A stretch of DNA of 11,550 nt from Nitrososphaeraceae archaeon (GCA_029240395.1 JAREAJ010000020.1:1-11550); one strand, 5' to 3'. Positions 1 to 7,900 are shown, numbered from the stretch's first letter. The notes: generated by a model not told the origin, from the sequence alone. A program made the numbers and translations.

Positions 1-60
1 GATTGTTGGAAGTGTTATAGAAAAGAAGGTCTATTATATCCAATGCCTAAACATGCATAG
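1..60 (+). CDS. possible 3' tip of an unidentified plus-strand gene (partial)
   Basis: The frame starting at base 1 is open from the window edge to a TAG at 58-60 and reads DCWKCYRKEGLLYPMPKHA. The CxxC pair is the only recognisable element and is compatible with a metal-binding site, but 19 codons are too few to name a family. A hairpin begins 7 bases after this stop, which fits a gene end here. The second frame is also open, from base 2 to a TAA at 125-127 (41 codons, beginning IVGSVIEKKVYY), and cannot be excluded as the real one; it would run through the hairpin. Either would be convergent with argF. This is a weak call. Confidence 0.25.
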   Translation, partial: DCWKCYRKEGLLYPMPKHA

Positions 61-66
61 GTTTCT

Positions 67-103
67 CCTTACCACTGCTTTGGCTTCTATGCAAATGGTA
101 AGG
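67..103. repeat. 8-bp inverted repeat (hairpin), possible 3'-end structure
   Basis: CCTTACCA at 67-74 is perfectly complementary to TGGTAAGG at 96-103, leaving a 21-base loop. It lies between the possible plus-strand gene end at 60 and the stop of the convergent argF at 248, so it could shape the 3' end of either transcript. No U-run follows it on either strand, and archaeal termination relies mainly on U-tracts, so a terminator role is only a guess. The rest of 104-247 shows no gene: only very short open frames, and no tRNA-like fold that I could find. Confidence 0.3.
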
Positions 104-247
104 GCACACCGAGATAAAGAATACTAATTTGGTTCATAAGTCCAAAGTCTGTTACAAATCGATTGAAAATCTTAACATGACCTACCGAACGGGCTTACAT
201 CAAATTTGAACCATTGTTTCCATCTTTTAGCCATTACGTGTGCGGCG

Positions 248-1222
248 TTAAGCTCTAATTTGATTTCTACTAGCAATTAGCCTATAAAGGAGAGCCTTTT
301 GAACGTGTAGCCTGTTTTCTGCTTCTTCCCACACCACTGAATGCTTGCCATCTATAACTTCAGCCGTAACTTCTTGACCGCGTGTTGCAGGCAAGCAATG
401 CAAAAAAATGGCTCCTTTTTTTGCTCCTGTCATCAGTTGAGAGTTTACTTGATACTTGGGAACAAAAACCTCTTTTCTAACCTCCTTTTCCTCATCTTTT
501 CCTATGGATACAAAAGTGTCAGTCATTACAGCATCGGCATCCTGGACAGCGATTAGCGGATCATCTGTGATATTCACCTTGGCTCCTGTACTTCTTGCTT
601 TATTAGTCGCAATTGATATTATCCAGTCTGGTGGTTCGTAACCTCTTGGTGACGCAATTGAAATATCGATCCCAATTTCTGCGCACCCTATCAATAGATC
701 GTTACATACGTTGTTGCCATCTCCAACCCATGCTATGCTAATTCCTTTTAGCCTTTTTTTTTGTTCCTTAATCGTCAAAAGGTCCGCAAGTATCTGACAG
801 GGATGAAAGGTGTCTGACAGCCCGTTTATCACTGGAACCGAAGCAGCCTCAGCTAATTTAACGAGATCATGATGGTTATAGACTCTAGCCATAAGACAGT
901 TTACATAAAGAGATATCGATCTTGCAGTATCCTCAATTGATTCTCCACGTGCAAGCTGTATATTCTGAGCGTCCATGTATATTGCGTTGCCTCCCATCTG
1001 ATACATTCCTGCTTCAAAGCTAACTCTAGTTCTTGTGGAAGGCTTTTGGAAGATCATACCTAACACTTTACCGCTAAGTAATTGTTTTGACCGATCATTT
1101 TTCCTCTTTGCCTCTGCCTTCAGGACTTCTGCAAGTTTAAGAATCGAAAGTATGTCCTCCGACTTTAAATCGTCTAAACTGAGAATATTTTTGCTACTTA
1201 AGCATGTCTTCGATATCTTCAT
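248..1222 (-). CDS. argF: ornithine carbamoyltransferase (anabolic, arginine biosynthesis)
   Basis: This gene encodes the enzyme joining carbamoyl phosphate to ornithine to give citrulline, a cytosolic step of arginine synthesis. The signatures, numbered from the start chosen here (324 aa), are all in place: the carbamoyl-phosphate loop STRTR at 62-66, HPCQ at 140-143, the ornithine-side loop DTFVSIG at 235-241 and HCLP at 275-278. The usual SMG of that loop is SIG here, a conservative change. Length is normal for the family (about 310 aa). The frame is open upstream to ATGs at 1258 and 1312, but that extra segment is basic, unlike any carbamoyltransferase N-terminus, and lies out of frame inside the ftsY tail. 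The ATG at 1222 puts the conserved start of the fold (KNILSLDDLKSEDIL) at residue 11. Even so, the gene overlaps the 3' end of ftsY by 29 bases, so it is probably co-transcribed with ftsY. There is no separate promoter and no clear ribosome binding site. Confidence 0.95.
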   Translation of the reverse strand: MKISKTCLSSKNILSLDDLKSEDILSILKLAEVLKAEAKRKNDRSKQLLSGKVLGMIFQKPSTRTRVSFEAGMYQMGGNAIYMDAQNIQLARGESIEDTARSISLYVNCLMARVYNHHDLVKLAEAASVPVINGLSDTFHPCQILADLLTIKEQKKRLKGISIAWVGDGNNVCNDLLIGCAEIGIDISIASPRGYEPPDWIISIATNKARSTGAKVNITDDPLIAVQDADAVMTDTFVSIGKDEEKEVRKEVFVPKYQVNSQLMTGAKKGAIFLHCLPATRGQEVTAEVIDGKHSVVWEEAENRLHVQKALLYRLIASRNQIRA

Positions 1223-2834
1223 CAGACAGGTACACCGTTTCCCCCTCGTGTTTGTCATTGGTTTCTTCTCTGCCTCCGACCGGACGCTCCTTTCTCGTCT
1301 GTTTATCTTCATTAGCTTTGTTCTTACTGCTTTTAACTGACTCGTCTAATGCCGTCAAACTCTCCGCTTGTTTATCTTCCCATTTAACCTGACTTTCTAC
1401 CCCCGTTTTACCTTCGACCTTATCGTTTCTTCCCTTAGTCCATTTGCCGAAGAATCCTCCTAACTTAGTTTTCTTATTCTTTCCATCAGTCATATTGATA
1501 ATCCCGGGGCGTCCTGTTTCACCGCCAGGAGAAGGGCTAGGCGGCGAAATTTGGGTAGTTTGTTCTATTCTATCAAAAGAACCAGTTTCGTTGTCCTCCA
1601 AATCTCCGGCGTTGTCAGCTTGTTTTCTTTCATATTCTGTGTATGACTGATCTTTCGATGGATTATCCAAGGTTGGCGAAGCATCTTCCGAGATCTGAGT
1701 TTGAGATCCGGCTTGCTTGAGCTTATTTTGTTCTAGGTTATATTCTTCTCCTTGTACGAGAGGGTCAGCCTTTTGAATAGAGATATCTCCTTTGCCAGAT
1801 ATCGTTACCGGCTCAGGTAGCTGCTGAAGTTTCCTTTTCACCATCTGTTGTGTATCCGTGGATATAGTGTCAGCTGAAGAAAAATCCTCATTAACAGTAT
1901 GAGATATGGCACCAGTAAGAGGAGCGCCACTCAGAATGGAATCAATAAACCTGCCGGCATCAAATGGAATTATATCCTCGTAACCCTGACCAATGCCGAG
2001 ATATACAATTGGTCTTGAGGTAATATGTACAATAGAGATCGCGGATCCTCCCTTTGCATCAGCATCTATTTTAGTAAGTATAGCCCCATCGAAATTAGTA
2101 TATTCAAAAAATTCTCTTGCCTGGTTTATCGTATCGTTTCCAGCTAGAGAATCACCCACAAATATCTTAATATCAGGTTTAACTACTCTTACTATTTTAT
2201 TGATTTCATCCATCAGGTTTTTGGCAGTTTGCATACGTCCTGCTGTGTCGACTAATACCACATCAATATGATGCTTCTTTGCATAGTCGATTGCATCTCT
2301 TCCAACCGCGGAGGGATCTGCACCATATCTTTGAGTAATTACTTTTAGCGACAATTTTTCAGCATGTAGGGAGATCTGTTCAATTGCTCCAGCACGATGT
2401 GTGTCACCGGCAGCAAGTACAACAGAAATATTATGCTTGCGCAGGAAGTGTGCCACTTTTGCTACTGTAGTAGTTTTGCCGGTTCCATTTATCCCTAGAA
2501 AGACAACAATGAAAGGTCCTCCTCTTTTGTCTTTCTTTTCTATAATCTTCTTAATAAGGTCAACCTCTCCCGACCTTGAAAACATTTCAACAATAGCATT
2601 TCGGAACTTGATCTGAACAATGTTCGCTGCATTTTGTTCTTTCTCAAGTTTTGTACCAATCAATTCGGATTTTAGCTTCGTGACAATAACGTCGATAACT
2701 TCCTGTGCTATATCACTTTGGAGTAACGCAATTTCAAGTTCAGACAGAACCTTAGTTAGGTCTTTTTCAGTAAGCTCTTTATGAATTATATTCCTCGTTG
2801 CACTTGAGAGTGCCTTCCTAAGTTGCTCAAACAT
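1194..2834 (-). CDS. ftsY: signal recognition particle receptor FtsY with long C-terminal tail
   Basis: FtsY is the GTPase receptor that docks SRP-ribosome complexes at the membrane by forming a heterodimer with SRP54. Residues 1-100 are the helical N domain and begin at residue 1 (MFEQLRKAL), so no N-terminal A domain exists. The G domain shows GINGTGKT at 114-121, DTHRAGAIEQ at 144-153, DTAGR at 196-200, TKID at 254-257 with KGG at 261-263, and the closing motif GQGYEDIIPFDAGRFID at 282-298. The AIEQ and FDAGRF motifs identify FtsY rather than SRP54, and no methionine-rich M domain follows. Residues 304-546 form a low-complexity, highly charged tail with a proline-rich stretch near 430-443, a basic aromatic patch KKTKLGGFFGKWTKGRN at 454-470 and an acidic terminus LSDEDIEDMLK. 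At 546 aa it is much longer than a bare NG core of about 300 aa. It lies 91 bases downstream of the prefoldin alpha gene and overlaps argF by 29 bases. Confidence 0.96.
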   Translation of the reverse strand: MFEQLRKALSSATRNIIHKELTEKDLTKVLSELEIALLQSDIAQEVIDVIVTKLKSELIGTKLEKEQNAANIVQIKFRNAIVEMFSRSGEVDLIKKIIEKKDKRGGPFIVVFLGINGTGKTTTVAKVAHFLRKHNISVVLAAGDTHRAGAIEQISLHAEKLSLKVITQRYGADPSAVGRDAIDYAKKHHIDVVLVDTAGRMQTAKNLMDEINKIVRVVKPDIKIFVGDSLAGNDTINQAREFFEYTNFDGAILTKIDADAKGGSAISIVHITSRPIVYLGIGQGYEDIIPFDAGRFIDSILSGAPLTGAISHTVNEDFSSADTISTDTQQMVKRKLQQLPEPVTISGKGDISIQKADPLVQGEEYNLEQNKLKQAGSQTQISEDASPTLDNPSKDQSYTEYERKQADNAGDLEDNETGSFDRIEQTTQISPPSPSPGGETGRPGIINMTDGKNKKTKLGGFFGKWTKGRNDKVEGKTGVESQVKWEDKQAESLTALDESVKSSKNKANEDKQTRKERPVGGREETNDKHEGETVYLSDEDIEDMLK

Positions 2835-2925
2835 TTTTGATGTTATAGATACGAACCGCTGTTAATAGTAGCAATTGTTGGCCTTAGGTATCTTCTCAGT
2901 GGTTGTGGATGAGACCAAATACAAC

Positions 2926-3411
2926 TTATCTAGAAGACGAAACAGGTTCAGCCCCCACGTTACGCGCACCCGAAGATTGCTGTAGCATGTTGTTTATTTG
3001 CTCTTGGATTTGGGCCATCCTCAATTCTATTTGCTGCTTTTGTCCTGCGAGTTGTCTTGAAGCAGTTTCAAACTCTTTTATCCTTGATTCGATGTAATTT
3101 AGAGTGTCTTGTTTATTTTTTTCAATACTAATACCGGCTCCAACGTTTACGAGGAGTCTATCGACAGGAGGGATAAGTGCCCTAACGTACACTCCAATCC
3201 CAACAGGAACTAGCGATTCTGACTGGTCTCCGGCTGTTAAATTGTTCATCGCTGAGGATGCAAGTCGTGCCTCTTCTATTAATCTCATGGCAGTGGATTC
3301 TTTAGCAACTATATCGTTCATATATGCTTCAAGTATCCTGGATTGTTGAACCAGTTCATTAATCCTCTGTTCAACAGCACCACTCTGTGGGCGATTTGTT
3401 TCCTTGCTCAT
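2926..3411 (-). CDS. pfdA: prefoldin alpha subunit (GimC)
   Basis: Prefoldin is a cytosolic hexamer of two alpha and four beta subunits that captures unfolded protein with coiled-coil tentacles and passes it to the group II chaperonin. The protein shows the alpha-class layout. Numbered from this start (161 aa), it has an N-terminal coiled coil at about 12-60, a central beta-hairpin segment at about 67-98 (VPVGIGVYVRALIPP then VNVGAGISIEK), a second coiled coil at about 100-147, and a short Ser/Gly-rich end. Four in-frame starts crowd the 5' end: GTG 3420, ATG 3417, TTG 3414 and ATG 3411. I chose 3411 because a TATA-like TTATAAG is centred about 26 bases upstream, which fits a leaderless transcript; a start at 3417 would add two residues. 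It precedes ftsY, a pairing widespread in archaea, and probably shares a transcript with ftsY and argF. Confidence 0.93.
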   Translation of the reverse strand: MSKETNRPQSGAVEQRINELVQQSRILEAYMNDIVAKESTAMRLIEEARLASSAMNNLTAGDQSESLVPVGIGVYVRALIPPVDRLLVNVGAGISIEKNKQDTLNYIESRIKEFETASRQLAGQKQQIELRMAQIQEQINNMLQQSSGARNVGAEPVSSSR

Positions 3412-3433
3412 CAACATCACTTTCCGAACCTAT

Positions 3434-3444
3434 CTTATAATTAT
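3434..3444 (-). promoter_or_regulatory. putative TATA box for the pfdA-ftsY-argF transcript
   Basis: On the minus strand this block reads ATAATTATAAG. Its centre is about 26 bases upstream of the ATG at 3411, the spacing expected if transcription starts at or very near that codon. The 107-base space between the upstream reductase gene and pfdA is large enough to hold a separate promoter. No BRE could be assigned with confidence. Confidence 0.4.
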
Positions 3445-3527
3445 TTTGAATGGTAGATGCGATACCTGAGCAATGGACCCCAAATAGCTATATGAATGAC
3501 AATGACGGGCTCTAACTGTAGTGCCTT

Positions 3528-4574
3528 TCAAATTTTCGAAACCTTAATCATATCTGAAATTCTGATTTCCATCCCATAACGATTCTCTTCTCTTTTCATA
3601 TGATTATAGATCTTAAGTAAGCGATATGGACTTTTAAGCAAGTTGAATCTATGGTCTATTTTCGACCGAATGAAATTAAACACTGTCGAGTAAATCTTGA
3701 ACTTTTTCAATACTTCTTTTCTATATTTTTCCTTGTCATTCAAATTCCGAACCAATATGTCGGCACACCAAGTTGCAGGAATTATTCCTTCTCCAAGTAG
3801 AGGATAAACCGTGCCAATGGATTCTCCCACGCCAATAACTTTTCTCCCGTCCGTAAAGGGTTCGCAATTTTTAGGCGGACTTATCCGTACAGGTCTTCCC
3901 ACTTTTTTTATTATCTGGCATTTGTGACGACTCAAAAACTCATCGACAAACCTGTTATTCTGTTTACGCTCAAAGTCACCTGCTCCTATGTGCGCGTAAC
4001 CATTCCCCAATGGGAAGTACCAAAAGTAGCCAGCCATAGCCGGGAAGGCCTTCAGATAGAAATCGCTAAATGGTACCTTGTCTGCGTCATATTTTACCTT
4101 GTATTGAATGCACGGAATCCAGAATTCCTCCTGCGGTTTGGGGAGGTAATTACGGTGGAATCCAGTGGAGTCAACAACAACATCAAAATCCGTCTCAAGG
4201 TTTTCTTTTCTCGGTACTTTGCCGAACTCAACCTTAGTCCCTCTTATCATATCTTGGATGAGTCTTATTTTATCGTATATGACCATCCCCTTTAGTCTTA
4301 TATCAATAAAATTATCCGATCGCTCATTTTTGTCAGTGCTGTCAAGATTTACTTTCATATACTTTCCACTATGCATCACATAATCCTCGAAATTCAAACC
4401 ACATTTCTTCGTCAAGTCAAGCATCACGTTTTTGCAAGTTGCCCATGCGCAGACGGCATCGTGTTGTGATTCTGACATTCTCTCAAATCCTACCACGTTA
4501 TTGTCGTGATCATCGTTTAGCTGGTTCATGAGATATGCTCCTGCGACACCAATCCCGACAACCGCGATTTTCAT
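3528..4574 (-). CDS. geranylgeranyl reductase family FAD-dependent oxidoreductase
   Basis: This is a flavoprotein of the archaeal geranylgeranyl reductase (GGR) family, whose members saturate isoprenoid double bonds in membrane lipids or quinones. It has 348 aa. The N-terminal Rossmann motif GIGVAG at 7-12 binds the ADP part of FAD. Residues 42-47 (CAWATC) lie where related reductases carry their cysteine motif. The family substrate motif YxWxFP-x8-GxG is perfect: YFWYFP at 183-188 and GAG at 197-199. The second FAD motif reads GVGESIGTVYPLLGEGI at 248-264, with Glu where the usual Asp of GD stands. At 348 aa it is shorter than the roughly 390-450 aa of typical archaeal GGRs. The lipid, quinone or other isoprenoid substrate cannot be read from sequence, and archaea often have several paralogs. 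It is transcribed divergently from the small membrane protein gene and lies 107 bases or more upstream of pfdA. Its own promoter is likely. Confidence 0.87.
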   Translation of the reverse strand: MKIAVVGIGVAGAYLMNQLNDDHDNNVVGFERMSESQHDAVCAWATCKNVMLDLTKKCGLNFEDYVMHSGKYMKVNLDSTDKNERSDNFIDIRLKGMVIYDKIRLIQDMIRGTKVEFGKVPRKENLETDFDVVVDSTGFHRNYLPKPQEEFWIPCIQYKVKYDADKVPFSDFYLKAFPAMAGYFWYFPLGNGYAHIGAGDFERKQNNRFVDEFLSRHKCQIIKKVGRPVRISPPKNCEPFTDGRKVIGVGESIGTVYPLLGEGIIPATWCADILVRNLNDKEKYRKEVLKKFKIYSTVFNFIRSKIDHRFNLLKSPYRLLKIYNHMKREENRYGMEIRISDMIKVSKI

Positions 4575-4599
4575 CGATAATCTGTTATGAACGTCTACT

Positions 4600-4613
4600 C
4601 AATAAAAATATTG
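4600..4613 (-). promoter_or_regulatory. putative TATA region for the geranylgeranyl-reductase-like gene
   Basis: The minus strand reads CAATATTTTTATTG, an AT-rich block 26-39 bases before the ATG at 4574. This is the position expected for a TATA element of a leaderless or nearly leaderless transcript. It lies in the 96-base divergent spacer shared with the plus-strand gene that starts at 4671. Confidence 0.35.
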
Positions 4614-4622
4614 ACTCGAAGA

Positions 4623-4634
4623 AAGATAATAAGA
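4623..4634 (+). promoter_or_regulatory. weak putative TATA region for the small membrane protein gene
   Basis: AAGATAATAAGA lies about 40 bases before the ATG at 4671, which would leave a leader of roughly 10-20 bases. The match is weak, and I rest it mainly on position in the divergent spacer. The same spacer contains a short tandem ACTAGACTAGACT at 4653-4665 of unknown meaning. Confidence 0.22.
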
Positions 4635-4670
4635 AGCAATGTGACTTGATTCACTAGACTAGACTGTATC

Positions 4671-4898
4671 ATGGTTGCATCATCTTCCTCAAAAAAAGTC
4701 AACATGCCGGCAGCTGCTCGTTCCGGGCTCGTGCTCCTTCTGTTGGGAGCTCTAATCGTAGGCCTAGGAAGCTATTTCGGAAGGGGAGGACTTTCATTTT
4801 ATGGGCTAATTATAGCAGTCGCTGGTTTTCTGATATATATCATAGCCTCCATCAAACGCAGTAGGCAAAACGAAAAAGACTACCGAAGTCCCAAGTAA
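4671..4898 (+). CDS. small two-helix membrane protein, function unknown
   Basis: I do not recognise a named family. The 75-aa product has a Ser/Lys N-terminus, a hydrophobic helix at about 19-36 (LVLLLLGALIVGLGSYF), a short Gly/Arg turn (GRGG 37-40), a second helix at about 41-61 and a basic charged C-terminal tail (KRSRQNEKDYRSPK). Basic residues at both ends suggest both termini face the cytoplasm. A second in-frame ATG at 4704 (residue 12) would give a 64-aa product that keeps both helices. It is the only complete plus-strand gene in the window. It diverges from the reductase gene and ends 15 bases before the stop of convergent leuS. Membrane-helix composition and a clean gene-sized gap support its being real; function cannot be inferred from its neighbours. 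Confidence 0.7.
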   Translation: MVASSSSKKVNMPAAARSGLVLLLLGALIVGLGSYFGRGGLSFYGLIIAVAGFLIYIIASIKRSRQNEKDYRSPK

Positions 4899-4913
4899 TT
4901 TGCCGACAGAACG

Positions 4914-7900
4914 TTATTCTATATAGATTGCAGGCTTAAATGGTCTGGAATGTCCTGCTTTTGAGTGTGATCTAGTCATTCCATGAGGTGAATCGACACT
5001 AATATTCTCGGTAGCAGCTTTCTCTTCAGTCCTGTAGTTTTGGTCTTCCTCTTGGTAAACCAGCACCTCAACTGCGCGACCAGAACTCTCCGAAGATATC
5101 AATTTTTCTGCATCCTTAATAGCGTCCAATTCCTTAAAGGATTCTCCTAGCTTGAGCCTTCTCTGTCTGACTTCCATTGAAATCGAAATAATGTCTCCGG
5201 TGATTTTCTGAATCAAGCTTACATTTTTCTTTAATGTTGCTGACAATTCTGGATCCTTGCTAAGGACTTTCATTATTTCCCCGAACTTTGCCTTTTTTTC
5301 GGCAAGTATTATTTCAAGGATTTTTTGATACATTTTTCGTTTCCATTTCGCAGAGACGTAAATGTGTATCTTGGTTGGAACAAGTTTTGTGACCTTTATT
5401 ATATTCTGGATATCGAATAATACATTCTGAACCATTTCCTCTGATTCCTCTGCGGTCAGATCCTCCGCTTCTGGATTTGCTACTGGCCAGCCAGAATATA
5501 GAATAGAGTGCGACGAAGAAAGTGGAGAGTCAAAGAATTTGTGTATTTTTTCCCAAATCTCTTCGCATAGGAAAGGTGCAAAAGGTGCAAGCATTCTAAC
5601 CCTCGTTCCAATGAACTCTGCCATAATACAACCTGCATCGATGGAATTTTCCCGCTCTTTCGACCTTGTTCTGCGCCTATACCAGGCCAAATCCTGGTCG
5701 AGTAAATAAAGAATATTGTGCAGGGATTCTCTTACTCTCAACTTATCCATCAAAACCGTAGTGCTGCTTATAACTCGCTGCAACCTGCTAACTAGCCACC
5801 TGTCTTCAACTTCGATCTTCTTTATCACCGTCGCTCTCTGATGTAGATTGTCATAATCAAGCTGTTCTACAGCTATATTGTAGATTTCAAAAAGTCTGGA
5901 GCGAATGCCTTTTACAGCGTCAAATGAAAAGTCAGCGTCCTGTAAAAGTTCTGAGGAACTTAACATAACCAGGCGAATAGAGTCGGCTCCATACTCCTTG
6001 ATAGCATCGCGAAGGGGAATGATATTTCCAAGCGATTTTGACATCTTTTTTCCGTCCATTAACACAGAGCCGTTAACTACTATCTGTCGAGGCCAGTATA
6101 CCTTCTCAAATATCGCTACGTGATTGAAAATAAAGAACGAGAGATGGTTTGGGACAAGGTCCCTACCAGAATGCCTTGAATCTAATGGGTAAAAATATTG
6201 GAACTCGTTACGTATCTGCTCCAGCACCTGGGAATCCAAGTTACATGCTTGAGCTACTTGGTCAGAATTCCCTCTCCCTAAAAATACATAGTCAAAAAAT
6301 GAATCCTTAAGGTTATCATAATTGTGGTGCAGATCGGAAATAGAGTCATTATTGATATACTTTGCAATTATGTAATATGCCATGTATATGACAGAGTCTG
6401 AAAGACTTTCGATCAGCCAATTTTGGTCCCAAGGAATTTTGGTCCCCAGTCCGGATTTCCTTGCGCAGGCCCTCTCCTTGAGCCAGTCGATAACATAGTT
6501 GAATTCTTGACGTATTTCTTCTGGAATGATATCAATCTCATTCATACATTGATGGGCAAGCTTCTTCCATTGCTCGTTTCTGTAATCCAGAAACCACTGA
6601 TCTTTTAATATCTTAACGACACATCCTGATCCGCATCTACACCTAACTGAGCTGTCAACCAGCTCAAACATCAACTCTGCCGAAGAGCTAGCAATTAAAT
6701 CTCTTCTTACTACGTCCTTTGCTTCAGAAACCGATGTACCCTCAAGTTTCCCTGTGTTTTGCATCATTCTGCCTTTGTAATATTCCTGCGAATACAGTTC
6801 ATTAGTTGCGTCATCCAACCTTGGGTCAGTTTGATTTCTTATTCGGAATTTTTTTATTATCTTGGATGCAGGAGACAAAGCGGCATCGGGCGTAGGAGCG
6901 ACTGCTGATTGATTCTCAAATTTATCCTTTACTTCTGAGTGGTCGCCTGTTTCAATAATTGTTATTGGCTTCAGGCTGTTAATATCGGAAATTCCGAAAT
7001 CACGCTGCCTCATATTATCTTGCCGTAAATCCTCTAAAGCCTGGTAGTCATACGGAGCGTGGGCGGGTACAGACATTACTATCCCCGTTCCGTTATTAGG
7101 GTCAATAAATGAGGCTGGGTATATTGGGATCGAAGAGTGTCTGACTGGATCGATGACCCGTTTACCAACTAAATCCTTTCCTATCAGTGTTGATTTAATA
7201 TATACTTCGTAATTGAGGTACTTTAGCTTTTGGACCGCCGGCTCGCTAACTAACCATTCTTCCTTACCATTTGCATAGAGCGGGTTCTTAACTTGTATTT
7301 CGACGTACCTCGACTCGGGATGTATCCACAGGTTGGTAACACCATAGATCGTTTCTGGGCGCAAGGTCGCAGTTGGAATTTTCCAAGAATGTCCCTCTAA
7401 CTCAAATTTGATCAACAAATACTCATTGAAGTCTGGTTCAACATCACCTATCGTATCGTGCTGACTTACGGCATTCTGATCGTTTAGACACCAGGCAACG
7501 GGATATGAGCCCCTGACGATTAGACCCTTTTCGCGAAGCAGTCTAAATTGCCAGGAGACAAATTTGGAGTAAGCTTTGTCTATGGTAGTAAACTCTCTCC
7601 TCCAATCTATGGAGTATCCCATTTCGACCATGCCTTGTTTAATCTCGTTATGGAAAAAGCGCGCAATTTCTAAAGGCTCAACAAAGCCTGCTATGTCTTT
7701 GATTGATACGTGGTGCACCTTAGCAAAGGTCTCAATTAATTCTTCGTCACCGGATGCAACTCTTTTAGACATGGCCAAAATTGGCGTGCCAGTGTAATGA
7801 AAGCCCATAGGAAATAGAACGTTGTACCCCTTCATCCGCAAGTAGCGGGCGTGAACGTCGGTCAGTGTATAAGTCCTTCCGTGTCCCACATGTTGAGGGG

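Noticed and set aside
1223..1312. A 30-residue N-terminal extension of ArgF using the ATG at 1312.
   Set aside because: The extension is basic, lies wholly inside the ftsY coding sequence in another frame, and has no counterpart in the carbamoyltransferase family. ATG 1222 gives a normal length.
1529..1550. Small inverted repeat CCGCC...GGCGG in the ftsY tail.
   Set aside because: It is only a 5-bp stem over proline/glycine codons, explained by coding composition; there is no sign of regulatory use.
1194..2834. Assignment of the SRP GTPase as SRP54 (Ffh) because of its long C-terminal region.
   Set aside because: The motifs DTHRAGAIEQ and GQGYEDIIPFDAGRF are of the FtsY type, and the tail is methionine-poor and charged, not an M domain.
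3450..3515. Plus-strand 21-codon open frame (MVDAIPEQWTPNSYMNDNDGL minus one residue) in the gap between the reductase gene and pfdA.
   Set aside because: The length is within chance expectation, the TATA-like element nearby is only about 12 bases upstream, and no family is recognisable. There is nothing beyond a start and a stop to support it.
4653..4665. Short tandem ACTAGACTAGACT before the small membrane protein gene.
   Set aside because: It has fewer than three full 5-base units, which is compatible with chance; no operator symmetry is visible.
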